A stretch of 22,183 nt of DNA from CAYFQV01 sp964413635. Lineage in GTDB: Bacteria; Spirochaetota; Spirochaetia; DSM-27196; PWMO01. The translations under genes were made by a program, and so were the position numbers. Each line of letters opens with the position of its first letter. The first letter of the stretch is position 1. The stretch is from contig CAYPTH010000044.1 in NCBI GenBank assembly GCA_964413635.1, positions 1 to 22,183 of the forward strand, in the 5' to 3' direction. Shown here in pieces: positions 7,675 to 14,653 of this stretch. Below the pieces are notes generated by a model. It did no database searches, was not told where the DNA came from, and saw only the letters and a program-made list of their open reading frames with translations.

Positions 7675-7729
7675 CGCCGGCGTAACGTTGGTCCCACCGA
7701 GCGCCGTCGGGACTGCCGCCGCCGCTCAT
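7675..7729 (-). CDS. N-terminal fragment, possible SAM-dependent methyltransferase
   Basis: Only 18 codons are visible before the gap: a start at the ATG at 7729, a Gly/Ser-rich lead, then RWDQRYAG. WD-x-RYAG close to the N-terminus is typical of small class I methyltransferases of the TehB-like group, but so little sequence makes this tentative. The ATG overlaps the glgC stop as ATGA (7726-7729), the same junction used between glgA and glgC, which supports a genuine gene in the operon. The frame differs from that of the transketolase beyond the gap. Confidence 0.5.
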
Positions 7730-9009
7730 ATCACCGTTCCCGCCGGCACAACGCCGTTCTTGGGAATGATGATGATACCGTCTCGCACGTAATGGGTCGG
7801 ATAGTCCCCGTCGACGCGCGCCTCATCGTTATAGCCGATGCTGCATTCATCGCCGATCCGCGCGTTCTTGTCGATGATCGCCCCTCGTACCTTCGTGTTC
7901 TTCCCAATTCCAACCGTGGGAACCCCGCGGCTCTGCCGGTCCTGCATGCGTCCGACCGTCTCGTAGTAGTCGGCCCCCATACAAACGACGCCGTCGAGCT
8001 CGCAGCCCTCATCGATGGTCGTGCGCACGCCAATGACGCTGTTCTTCACCGTAGAGTCGACAATGACGCAGCCGTCGGCGGTCAAGCTGTACTCAATGCT
8101 GCAGTGGGTAAACTTGGAAGGGGGAAGATCCCGGCGGTGCGTGTAGATCGGCATCTTCTCATCGTAGAAGTTGAAGTCCGGGTAGGGGCTCGCGAGGTTG
8201 AGGTTGACCTCGTAGAAGGAGCGAATGGTCCCAATGTCTTCCCAGAAACCGCCGAAGACGTAGGATTGCACCTTCGCGTTTCCGATCAGTTGGGGAATGA
8301 CCTCGTGCCCGAAGTCGGTGTACTGGTTGTCGAGCGCCTCTTCGAGGGCCTTCGCCTTGAAGAAGTAGATACCCATGGATCCCAGGTAGTCCTTTCCCAT
8401 CGCCTTGGCACTCGCATCAGGGTAGAGGGTTTCGGGAATCTTCATATGATCGATGTTCTTGTCCAACGCCGGTTTTTCGGTGAACTCCGTAATCCACCCA
8501 TCACGATCCGCGGTCAGGATGCCGAAGCCCACCGCCGCCTCGCGGGTCACCGGTGTACACGCAATGGTTACATCGGCATCGGTGGCGACGTGGTGCTCGT
8601 AGAACTTCGCGAGGTCCATCCGGTAGAGTTGGTCTCCGGAGAGAATGAGGTAGTACCCCGGCTCCTGGGTGCGAAAGTGCACCAGGTTCTTCCGCACCGC
8701 GTCGGCGGTCCCCTCGTACCAGCCCTCGTGCTCGAAGGTCTGCTCCGCGGCGAGAATCTCGACAAAGCCGTGGCTAAAGGTGTCGAAGATGTAGGTGTTC
8801 GCCAAGTGCAGATGTAGCGACGCCGAGTTGAACTGCGTGAGTACGTACATCTTCTTGAAGCCGCTGTTTATGCTGTTGGAAATGGGAATGTCGACGAGGC
8901 GGTACTTGGTGCCGAATGGCACCGCCGGTTTGGCGCGCTCCTGCGTCAGCGGATAGAGCCTGGTTCCCTTGCCTCCCCCCATGATGATGGAGAGCACGTC
9001 CGTGTTCAT
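7726..9009 (-). CDS. glgC: Glucose-1-phosphate adenylyltransferase (ADP-glucose pyrophosphorylase)
   Basis: This 427-residue enzyme makes ADP-glucose from ATP and glucose-1-phosphate, the committed step of glycogen synthesis. The N-terminal nucleotidyltransferase domain has GGGKGTRLYPLT (11-22), KPAVPFGTKYRLVDIPISN, GDQLYRMD with the catalytic Asp, and FGGFWEDIGT. The C-terminal left-handed beta-helix ends in IIIIPKNGVVPAGTVI, which resembles plant and cyanobacterial forms. Length is normal for the family. The start overlaps the glgA stop by the ATGA junction at 9006-9009, so it is translationally coupled to glycogen synthase. Allosteric control is expected from the family but the effector cannot be read from the sequence. 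Confidence 0.95.
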   Translation of the reverse strand: MNTDVLSIIMGGGKGTRLYPLTQERAKPAVPFGTKYRLVDIPISNSINSGFKKMYVLTQFNSASLHLHLANTYIFDTFSHGFVEILAAEQTFEHEGWYEGTADAVRKNLVHFRTQEPGYYLILSGDQLYRMDLAKFYEHHVATDADVTIACTPVTREAAVGFGILTADRDGWITEFTEKPALDKNIDHMKIPETLYPDASAKAMGKDYLGSMGIYFFKAKALEEALDNQYTDFGHEVIPQLIGNAKVQSYVFGGFWEDIGTIRSFYEVNLNLASPYPDFNFYDEKMPIYTHRRDLPPSKFTHCSIEYSLTADGCVIVDSTVKNSVIGVRTTIDEGCELDGVVCMGADYYETVGRMQDRQSRGVPTVGIGKNTKVRGAIIDKNARIGDECSIGYNDEARVDGDYPTHYVRDGIIIIPKNGVVPAGTVI

Positions 9010-10496
9010 TTCCGTCTCCTTTCGAGTCCCGTTTGATACAGGTCGATGTATTGCTTTGCGCTCTTTTCCCAGCCGAAGTCGCGCTGCATAGCGACGGCGC
9101 GCATTTGCGAGATCCGCTCCGGCCGCGTCCGGTAGAGCTCGATAGCCCGTCGCACTGCAGCGACAATGCTGTCGTGCGACGGCGCCCCCATCAGAAATCC
9201 CGTCGCCGAAAGCCCCTCCGCCTCGTCAACCACGGTGTCCCGGAGCCCCCCGGTTGTCGACACGATCGGAAGGGTACCGTAGCGCATGGAGTACATCTGG
9301 TTGAGCCCGCAGGGTTCGTACTCCGACGGCATGAGGAAGAAGTCCGCCCCGGCCTCGATCAGATGCGCCAGCTCGCCGTCGTAGCCGATAACGGCGCCGA
9401 AGCTCGTATGCTCGGCTGCAAGACGGCGGATCCGCTCTTCATAGCGAGGATCCCCGCTACCGAGCAGCACCATCTGCAGATCATCCTCGAGCAATAGCTG
9501 CGTCACGGCACCGCGCGAAGCGTGTCCGCCCGATGGGCCGCCGCCTCCGAAGAGGTGGAGAATTCCTTTCTGCTCCGCGAGCCGGCCGATCATCCCTATG
9601 ATTGGAAGCTCCGGTCGCTGTGGCAAGCCGTAGCGCTCCTGCAGAGCCGCCTTCGCCTCCATCTTACCGGTCGGATCGGCGGCGCCGTAGCGCTTGGGTA
9701 TTGCCGGGTCGGAACCGGGGTTCCACTCTTCCACATCAATACCGTTCAGTATCCCGGTGAGGTCGTCTCTGCGCCGCGCCAGAATCTCCTCCATGCCGAA
9801 GGCAAAGCCGGGCCGTTGAAGCTCTTCGGCGTAGCTCGGTGAGACGGTGGTAAGGAGATCGGCGCTGGTGAGTGCACCGTGAAGCATATTGAAGTCCCCG
9901 TGGTGTGAGTAGCCGAGATCCACGTAGCACTCTAGGGGAATGCCGGCGTGAGCGAAGTCCTCCGGCGCAAAGATCCCTTGATAGCCGATGTTGTGGATCG
10001 TGAAAACGCCGAGGGTGTCTCGAAACTCCGTCGCGACCTCGCGACTCTTCAGGATACCTGGGACCAACCCGGCGGGCCAGTCGTGAGCGTGGATGACCTG
10101 CGGAATCCAGGAGAGTTTGCGGGCCACCTGGAACGCTCCGTACGAGAGGAGCGCAAAGCGGCGCGCGTTGTCTTGGTAGTCGACGTTTGCCTCATTGTAG
10201 ATTCCCCGCCGACCGAAGGCGCGCTCATTGTCAATGAGATAGACCGGGACCTCTCCCGGGGCGCGGTAGAGCGCCGTCCACTCTTCCCGAAAACCAATTG
10301 GCACGCCGAGAGGCTCCGGAATTCTTTCGAGAGAGTTTCGATCGATGAAGCCGTACCGCGGCATTACGACGCGAACATCCACCCCCAGCGCACGGAGCGC
10401 CGAGGCCAAAGCGGCGACAGCGTCTGCCAGACCTCCCGCCTTTGCCAATGGTGCGTACTCGCTGGTAACCATGAGGACTCGAAGTGGTAATTCCAC
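9006..10496 (-). CDS. glgA: Glycogen synthase (ADP-glucose, GT5)
   Basis: This 496-residue GT5 enzyme extends alpha-1,4-glucan from ADP-glucose. KAGGLADAV (19-27) binds ADP-glucose; HAHDW (136-140) and TIHNIGYQG (166-174) are conserved; Arg305 and Lys310 in RLAEQKG bind phosphates; and Glu394 in EPCG is the catalytic-site Glu. Compared with E. coli GlgA, about 13 extra residues lie between KG (310-311) and the QMVLLGSGD strand, including a Gly-rich FGGGGPSGGHASRG. The start is a GTG at 10496. A GAGG lies only 2 bases upstream, too close for a normal ribosome site, and the promoter at 10503-10531 would start transcription at about the GTG itself, so the mRNA may be leaderless. It is followed by glgC. 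Confidence 0.95.
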   Translation of the reverse strand: MELPLRVLMVTSEYAPLAKAGGLADAVAALASALRALGVDVRVVMPRYGFIDRNSLERIPEPLGVPIGFREEWTALYRAPGEVPVYLIDNERAFGRRGIYNEANVDYQDNARRFALLSYGAFQVARKLSWIPQVIHAHDWPAGLVPGILKSREVATEFRDTLGVFTIHNIGYQGIFAPEDFAHAGIPLECYVDLGYSHHGDFNMLHGALTSADLLTTVSPSYAEELQRPGFAFGMEEILARRRDDLTGILNGIDVEEWNPGSDPAIPKRYGAADPTGKMEAKAALQERYGLPQRPELPIIGMIGRLAEQKGILHLFGGGGPSGGHASRGAVTQLLLEDDLQMVLLGSGDPRYEERIRRLAAEHTSFGAVIGYDGELAHLIEAGADFFLMPSEYEPCGLNQMYSMRYGTLPIVSTTGGLRDTVVDEAEGLSATGFLMGAPSHDSIVAAVRRAIELYRTRPERISQMRAVAMQRDFGWEKSAKQYIDLYQTGLERRRK

Positions 10497-10502
10497 AGCC
10501 TC

Positions 10503-10531
10503 ATGATAGGACCAAAACAGTCAGGGGACAA
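10503..10531 (-). promoter_or_regulatory. Putative glgA promoter, leaderless geometry
   Basis: On the minus strand TTGTCC (10526-10531), a 17-base spacer and TATCAT (10503-10508, 5/6 to consensus) form a good sigma70-type promoter. The -10 box ends 6 bases before the GTG at 10496, so the predicted transcript begins at or next to the start codon. Confidence 0.5.
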
Positions 10532-10556
10532 TGAGCTGCCCCGAAAGGCGCCGGTT

Positions 10557-10997
10557 CTAAAGGTCCATACAGCCCGTGTTCATCACTGAAGCGGCACCAC
10601 CGTCGGTCCAGTGGAGCGTCTTCGTCGATGCGGTCGCAAAATCGGAAAGTACAATGGTCTCGTCTGCGGCAATTATGTCACGATGGACCAAATCGCAGAG
10701 GAAGCTGGAGATGCGCTCCAATTTCTTCTCGGGCTCGTAACCCTGTAGCATGACGTAGTGACCGGCGGTATTGTGAATGCGCACCCGGATCCAGCCCTTC
10801 TTGGCCGCCATCCGAATCACCTCGTCCCGGGCGAAGCCTTCGGATCCGGGCGGCTCGTCGTGCGAACGGTAGAGGGCCATGACTGATTCACGGTCGAGCT
10901 CGAATTTTTCCGGTTCCGCAAGAACCGTCTCCGCGTGATCGCGCTCAACCGGAACAGCGCCGCTCTCAGATAGCCAGTATCCAATCTTGCGTGACAT
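10557..10997 (-). CDS. Unrecognised conserved-looking protein
   Basis: This is a soluble protein of 146 residues from the ATG at 10997, which I do not recognise. It opens MSRKIGYWLSESG, has an acidic helical middle (ERDHAETVLAEPEKFELDRE), then a compact alternating region IRVRIHNTAGHYVMLQGY and a C-terminal half rich in Asp, Ser and Thr. There is no signal peptide, membrane segment or known catalytic motif. The frame is open to an ATG at 11096, but the extra N-terminal residues look non-coding. No strong ribosome site precedes either start. The gene ends 60 bases before glgA on the same strand, yet glgA seems to have its own promoter in that gap, so co-transcription is uncertain. Confidence 0.6.
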   Translation of the reverse strand: MSRKIGYWLSESGAVPVERDHAETVLAEPEKFELDRESVMALYRSHDEPPGSEGFARDEVIRMAAKKGWIRVRIHNTAGHYVMLQGYEPEKKLERISSFLCDLVHRDIIAADETIVLSDFATASTKTLHWTDGGAASVMNTGCMDL

Positions 10998-11316
10998 AGG
11001 CACCAACTTTTTGTGTACCCGCATTGTCGCCACAACGCTGGAATTCAGCAAGCAAGAAGTTGTAGGTAATTTCTTTGCGAAAAATTGCTCATCCAAGCTG
11101 CAGTTTGTTGCCTTTGACGAGGAGTTTGTCCGGGTCCGCGGAGCTCGTACCCGCTTGCTCTACATTACCAGTCTCGTTCTTGCCGCGGTAACCATCGTGC
11201 TCCTCACCGCAATTGTGGGGGTGATTCTCGTCATTGCGGGAGGAGCCTATCTCATGACAATGGGCGCCCGCGTAGTGGTGCGGCGGGTGGTGCGCCGTCG
11301 CCGCAGATTACGATGA
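10987..11316 (+). CDS. Possible small membrane protein with basic C-terminus, start uncertain
   Basis: The 109-codon reading frame has a convincing membrane-protein half. From about residue 57, two hydrophobic stretches (LLYITSLVLAAVTIVLL and IVGVILVIAGGAYLMTMGA) are followed by a strongly basic tail of Arg and Val. The first half is poor in features and overlaps the start of the opposite-strand gene at 10997, so translation probably begins later, perhaps at a non-ATG codon such as the CTG at 11098 or the TTG near 11152. No clear ribosome site was found. The rest of the stretch to 11423 holds no other gene or clear terminator. It could be a real small membrane protein or a fortuitous frame. 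Confidence 0.35.
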   Translation: MRDIGTNFLCTRIVATTLEFSKQEVVGNFFAKNCSSKLQFVAFDEEFVRVRGARTRLLYITSLVLAAVTIVLLTAIVGVILVIAGGAYLMTMGARVVVRRVVRRRRRLR

Positions 11317-11423
11317 TTCGAACTCAAAGACGTACACTACAGGTTGAGGATCGACCCAAGTCGCGGCGTGGTCAGGACTTGGCCGTTCGTCTTTCAACAA
11401 GGTGCGGCATACGTTACGAGGCT

Positions 11424-12938
11424 TCACCGCTCTTCAGCGTAGTCTGTAACGAGAGTTCGAATGGTACGCGTCGACGGCGGGCGAGGCGCGTCGATAATGC
11501 TCTCGGCGGTACCCCGCCGGCCGGCAAAGTCCTCAGCCAAGGAGCGCTCCAAGAGGCGCTCCGGCGCCGTCGCACGGCTCACCCAAGACCCAAGGCTTGT
11601 CACGAGGGCGCCGACGGAGACAGCGCCCGACATGACGGCAAGATCATCCCGAGACGCGGCTGAAGCAAGGATGGCAGCCGCTCCGGATACCACGCTCCCG
11701 GCAAGGCCCGCCCCGTGCGCCCAGGTAAACGCCGGCCTCTGTGAAAGATAGCTGTAGCGTTCCTCGAGACGTACGGCGACTCGTGCTTCTTGCTGAAGAC
11801 GTTGGGAGAATCCCGCCGACACCTTCGCGTCGACCGCCAAGGCGCTCTGGTAGCGTGCTCGCGCCGCCGCCGGGTCGCCCCGGGCAACAGCGCTCGCGGC
11901 GTGAAGGGCGTTCAAGTAGGCGTAGGCCTCGTAGACAGAGGTCACTCCCTTCCGGGCGACCTCGGGATCGGGCATGCCGGCGCTTCCTGCGTCCAAGGAG
12001 TCGGCGGAGTAGAGCGAGGACTCCCGCGGGTCGTCGTAATCGGCCAACACGGCGTCGTACGCCCCCACTACGCGGAAGGTAGTTGCGAGGGCACGAACCT
12101 CAGCGCGCCACGGTTCCAGCCCGGGGATGTTGTAGCTCTGCTCCGCATAGGCCAGGAGCATGCCCGCCGCGGTTTCTCCCATGCTATAGGATACACTTCC
12201 CGTCATGCCGTCCTGAACAAAGGTAAAGAGGCGGGTGAAGCGCGCCTGCTCGGACGGAAGAAAACGCGGAACCGCAACCCCCACAGTGTGTACCCCGCCC
12301 GCTTCGATCGCGACGGTCTCTGCGTAGATTTTCTCGAGCTTTCCGAAGCGCGGCTCGAGGATCTCCACCTGGTAGCGCCCGGCAGGGATCTGCGCAAGGG
12401 TGTAGTGACCGGCCGGGAAGACCGCACCACCAACTATGACGATAAGGTCGGCAACTTCCGGCTGCGGCAAGATAGCTACCGTGCCGAGCTCTTCGCCCTC
12501 TCGCCCGAGCTCCCGTAGAACGGCTCCCAGGATTACTGAACGCGCTTCAGCCGGCCGCGACAGGTCAATACGCTGCCGGCCACTCGTGGCGCCGGACTCG
12601 AGGCGAAGCTCGTAGCCCATTTCGCCACTGGTGGTACCGAGAACAAGTCCAATATCCCTCGGCGACGCCGCCCCGCCGGAGGCGCCGGGAGGGACGACAT
12701 CAAGCTCGTCAAAAAGCTCGAGTCGTCTTCGAAGTGATTCAGAAAACCCCGCAAGGTCGCCACGGAACTCATCCGGCGCGGATGCAAGATCCGGCAGCAA
12801 TCGCACCGAGCGCGTGGAATCAGGCCGCACCGCGTCTTCCGCTTGGGGAAAGAGGAACGCAGAAACACCGAGAAGCAAGAACAGGATGCAGGAGGATGCA
12901 CGGGGCCGGAGAAAGCGCATGTGGCAAAGAGTACACAA
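11424..12938 (-). CDS. Exported PEGA-like envelope protein of unknown function
   Basis: This is a 504-residue protein with a signal peptide (basic RFLRPR, then CILFLLLGVSAFLF, then a polar break near PQAED). Residues of about 60-150 resemble the N-terminal part of TolB/FlgO-like proteins (RRRLELFDELDVVP). About 158-215 look like a PEGA-type beta domain: VIVGGAVFPAGHYTLAQIPA, then GRYQVEILEP. A helical TPR-like stretch follows (AYLNALHAASAVARGDPAAA). Near the C-terminus two hydrophobic segments flank residue 430. The cell location is likely periplasmic or inner-membrane attached. The start is either TTG at 12938, with AAGAAGAG about 8 bases upstream inside the end of the ArsR gene, or ATG at 12920. 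It is coupled to the ArsR gene, whose stop is at 12943. Confidence 0.75.
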   Translation of the reverse strand: MCTLCHMRFLRPRASSCILFLLLGVSAFLFPQAEDAVRPDSTRSVRLLPDLASAPDEFRGDLAGFSESLRRRLELFDELDVVPPGASGGAASPRDIGLVLGTTSGEMGYELRLESGATSGRQRIDLSRPAEARSVILGAVLRELGREGEELGTVAILPQPEVADLIVIVGGAVFPAGHYTLAQIPAGRYQVEILEPRFGKLEKIYAETVAIEAGGVHTVGVAVPRFLPSEQARFTRLFTFVQDGMTGSVSYSMGETAAGMLLAYAEQSYNIPGLEPWRAEVRALATTFRVVGAYDAVLADYDDPRESSLYSADSLDAGSAGMPDPEVARKGVTSVYEAYAYLNALHAASAVARGDPAAARARYQSALAVDAKVSAGFSQRLQQEARVAVRLEERYSYLSQRPAFTWAHGAGLAGSVVSGAAAILASAASRDDLAVMSGAVSVGALVTSLGSWVSRATAPERLLERSLAEDFAGRRGTAESIIDAPRPPSTRTIRTLVTDYAEER

Positions 12939-12942
12939 TTGC

Positions 12943-13275
12943 TTACTCTTCTTCTGCAGGACGATGGTGTTCCTCTACGTGTTCGCGAGCGATCCGCAAG
13001 ACATCCTTGAGACAGACATCGACCAAACGGTAGTAGACGCGAGCCCCTTCTTTCCTGCGGTCAATGAGCTCCCGGCCCCGCAGGAGGCGCAGATGGTGAC
13101 TCACCGCCGGCATGCTCATCTCCAACATGGAAGCCAACTCCTGAACACTCCGCTCCCGATCTTCCAATGCGTAGAGGAGCTTGAGTCGAGTCGGGTCTCC
13201 CATCATTTCGAGATGAGCCCCAACGGCCGTGATTACACCGTCGGACGGCAGCGTTTTGAACTGTGCGCTCATCAC
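12943..13275 (-). CDS. ArsR/SmtB-family winged-helix regulator
   Basis: This 110-residue regulator has the ArsR fold. HLEMMGDPTRLKLLYALEDRERSVQELASML leads into the recognition helix SMPAVSHHLRLLRGRELIDRR, and the wing ends at KEGARVYYRLVD. The usual alpha-3 metal motif (ELCVCDL) is replaced by SVQELASML without Cys, so a metal sensor of the classic type is unlikely; a single Cys sits in DVCLKDV. Family members are dimeric repressors. It starts at GTG 13275 or ATG 13272 with no clear ribosome site. It lies 66 bases after the LysE-type exporter gene and just before the exported protein, so it may control either. A CAAGCGA/TCGCTTG repeat (13305-13338) lies just upstream of it. Confidence 0.88.
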   Translation of the reverse strand: MMSAQFKTLPSDGVITAVGAHLEMMGDPTRLKLLYALEDRERSVQELASMLEMSMPAVSHHLRLLRGRELIDRRKEGARVYYRLVDVCLKDVLRIAREHVEEHHRPAEEE

Positions 13276-13304
13276 GCTAAGATATCGCGCGCTCAGGAGG
13301 GACG

Positions 13305-13338
13305 CAAGCGACGGGCTCCTCCAACGCCTCCTCGCTTG
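13305..13338. promoter_or_regulatory. Inverted repeat upstream of the ArsR gene, possible operator
   Basis: CAAGCGA (13305-13311) and TCGCTTG (13332-13338) are perfect complements 20 bases apart, between the LysE gene and the ArsR gene. The site could be an ArsR operator or a weak hairpin. The spacing is longer than usual for ArsR sites. Confidence 0.25.
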
Positions 13339-13341
13339 TGG

Positions 13342-13971
13342 TCACGCGACTCCGAAACCCTCAAGAATTTGATAGACCCCGAAGCCTATCAACGCCGTTC
13401 CCGTGGCCGTCACAAGCCATCGCGTCAGCCGTGCCCCACCCCGCGACAGGAATCCGAAGAGCACCACCACCGCCATAAAGCCACCGACAAGCGTCAGGTA
13501 GAATGCAACCACAAACGCGAGGGCCGCGGCCCGTGAATCTCGCCACGCTTCGACAACAATGGGGCCGGCAAGAACGCTCCAGAAGAGATACGGGCCCGGA
13601 CTCAAGGCATTCATAAGAAGCGCCCTCCCGAAACCCCTGCGCTCGCTCGCGGCGCTCCGGGGTCGATCAACGCGGTTCCCCGGCGCCGGATCTGCGCGAC
13701 GGAGCGTCAGAATTGATTTGGTCCCCAGATAAATCATGAACGCGCCGCCGGCAATCCTCAGTACCAGTAGGAAGGTCTGCGGCAGCGATGTGAGGGCGAA
13801 AAGGACCAGCACAATTATGGGCGCGTCGCTGAGGAGAGGCGCGGTGGCCAGTGGCAACGTACGCGCCGTCCCGGTGCGACCGGCGCGGTTGGCCAGGAAG
13901 GCCTGGAAGGGCCCCGGAGAGAGGCTTGCCGAAAGGCCGAGAGAGAGGCCTTGGGCCAGGAGTGCGATCAT
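13342..13971 (-). CDS. LysE/RhtB-type amino acid exporter
   Basis: This 209-residue membrane protein has about six hydrophobic segments. The N-terminal signature SLGLSASLSPGPFQAFLA and the repeated NALSPGPYLFWSVLAGP in the second half are the paired SPGP motifs of the LysE superfamily, and RIAGGAFMIYLGTKSI is the usual helix 3. These transporters export amino acids or related small molecules with proton antiport. The substrate is not predictable. The only in-frame ATG is 13971. A perfect TATAAT ends 7 bases upstream, which suggests a leaderless transcript. The ArsR gene follows 66 bases downstream. Confidence 0.9.
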   Translation of the reverse strand: MIALLAQGLSLGLSASLSPGPFQAFLANRAGRTGTARTLPLATAPLLSDAPIIVLVLFALTSLPQTFLLVLRIAGGAFMIYLGTKSILTLRRADPAPGNRVDRPRSAASERRGFGRALLMNALSPGPYLFWSVLAGPIVVEAWRDSRAAALAFVVAFYLTLVGGFMAVVVLFGFLSRGGARLTRWLVTATGTALIGFGVYQILEGFGVA

Positions 13972-13977
13972 GGGCCC

Positions 13978-14006
13978 ATTATAGACTCCTTGCCCTCAAT
14001 CCTCAC
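13978..14006 (-). promoter_or_regulatory. Putative LysE gene promoter, leaderless geometry
   Basis: A perfect TATAAT (13978-13983, minus strand) ends 7 bases before the ATG at 13971, so transcription should begin at the start codon. The -35 candidate GTGAGG (14001-14006), 17 bases upstream, matches only 3 of 6 positions. Confidence 0.4.
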
Positions 14007-14013
14007 CGGAGAT

Positions 14014-14640
14014 ATGCTGCCTTTCACCATGAAGCGACGAAGCGGGTGGCGGCTCCGCTCGGGGACATCCCCGGAGATGCCGCACATCCTCACGGAACGT
14101 CTCGAGCTGGTTATCTTGGACCGTTCCGACGTCGGTGAGGTTCTCGACTACTACCTGCGCAACCGCGCCTTTCTCGCCCCGTGGGTTCCCCGAAGATCCC
14201 CCGACTTCTTCACCAAACGCTACCAGCAACAGGTACTCGCACGAGACCTCGCTGAGGCCGCCTCCGGCTCCAAACTACCCTTCTGGCTGCGTCGACGAGT
14301 GGATGGGCTGCTGATTGGCGCTGCGGTGTTCTCGAATATCATTTACGGCTCGTTCCAGTCGTGCTTCCTGGGATACAACCTCGACGGGGAACGGATCGGT
14401 CGCGGTTTCATGACCGAGGCACTTCAGGCGGCGTTGCGCTACGTCTTCGATACCGTCGGCCTCCACCGCGTCGAAGCGAACGTAATGCCGCGAAACCGGC
14501 CCTCCGTGCGGCTGCTCCGCCGACTGGGCTTCCACTACGAAGGATACGCTGCCCGCTATCTCGAAATATCCGGCGCGTGGGAGGACCACATTCGAATGGC
14601 GCTGCTTGCAGACGAGTTTTCGGCGGGAGACTCTGAGTAG
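14014..14640 (+). CDS. RimJ-like GNAT N-acetyltransferase
   Basis: This 208-residue GNAT protein resembles E. coli RimJ along most of its length. It has LTERLELVILD (26-36), DYYLRNRAFLAPWVP (45-59), then FSNIIYGSFQSCFLGYNLDGE, and the acetyl-CoA loop region IGRGFMTEAL followed by LHRVEANVMPRN and LLRRLGFHYEGYA. RimJ acetylates the N-terminal alanine of ribosomal protein S5; paralogues act on other N-termini or small amines, so the exact target is likely but not proven. The start is uncertain: ATG 14014 has GGAG only 2 bases upstream, and 13951, 14029 and 14077 are in-frame alternatives. It is divergent from the LysE gene and converges with the cyclase-like gene, five bases from stop to stop. 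Confidence 0.85.
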   Translation: MLPFTMKRRSGWRLRSGTSPEMPHILTERLELVILDRSDVGEVLDYYLRNRAFLAPWVPRRSPDFFTKRYQQQVLARDLAEAASGSKLPFWLRRRVDGLLIGAAVFSNIIYGSFQSCFLGYNLDGERIGRGFMTEALQAALRYVFDTVGLHRVEANVMPRNRPSVRLLRRLGFHYEGYAARYLEISGAWEDHIRMALLADEFSAGDSE

Positions 14641-14653
14641 CGGGGCTACTCAG
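14633..14653. terminator. Bidirectional hairpin containing both convergent stop codons
   Basis: CTGAGTAG (14633-14640), loop CGGGG, CTACTCAG (14646-14653) is a perfect 8-bp inverted repeat. Each arm contains the TAG stop of one of the two convergent genes (RimJ-like on plus, cyclase-like on minus). No T-run follows on either side, so it may be an mRNA 3'-end stabiliser or a weak bidirectional terminator. Confidence 0.5.

Noticed and set aside
6804..7685. Plus-strand open frame opposite transketolase
   Set aside because: Antisense to a well-conserved enzyme; it runs into the N gap and has no protein-like features.
5874..7697. Transketolase read as one intact protein across both gaps
   Set aside because: The N runs are placeholders of unknown length and the frame across them is meaningless. 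The sequence beyond 7675 belongs to a different gene.
7486..8817. Plus-strand open frame of 443 codons opposite glgC
   Set aside because: It crosses the 100-N gap, and the remainder mirrors the glgC codons with no recognisable domain.
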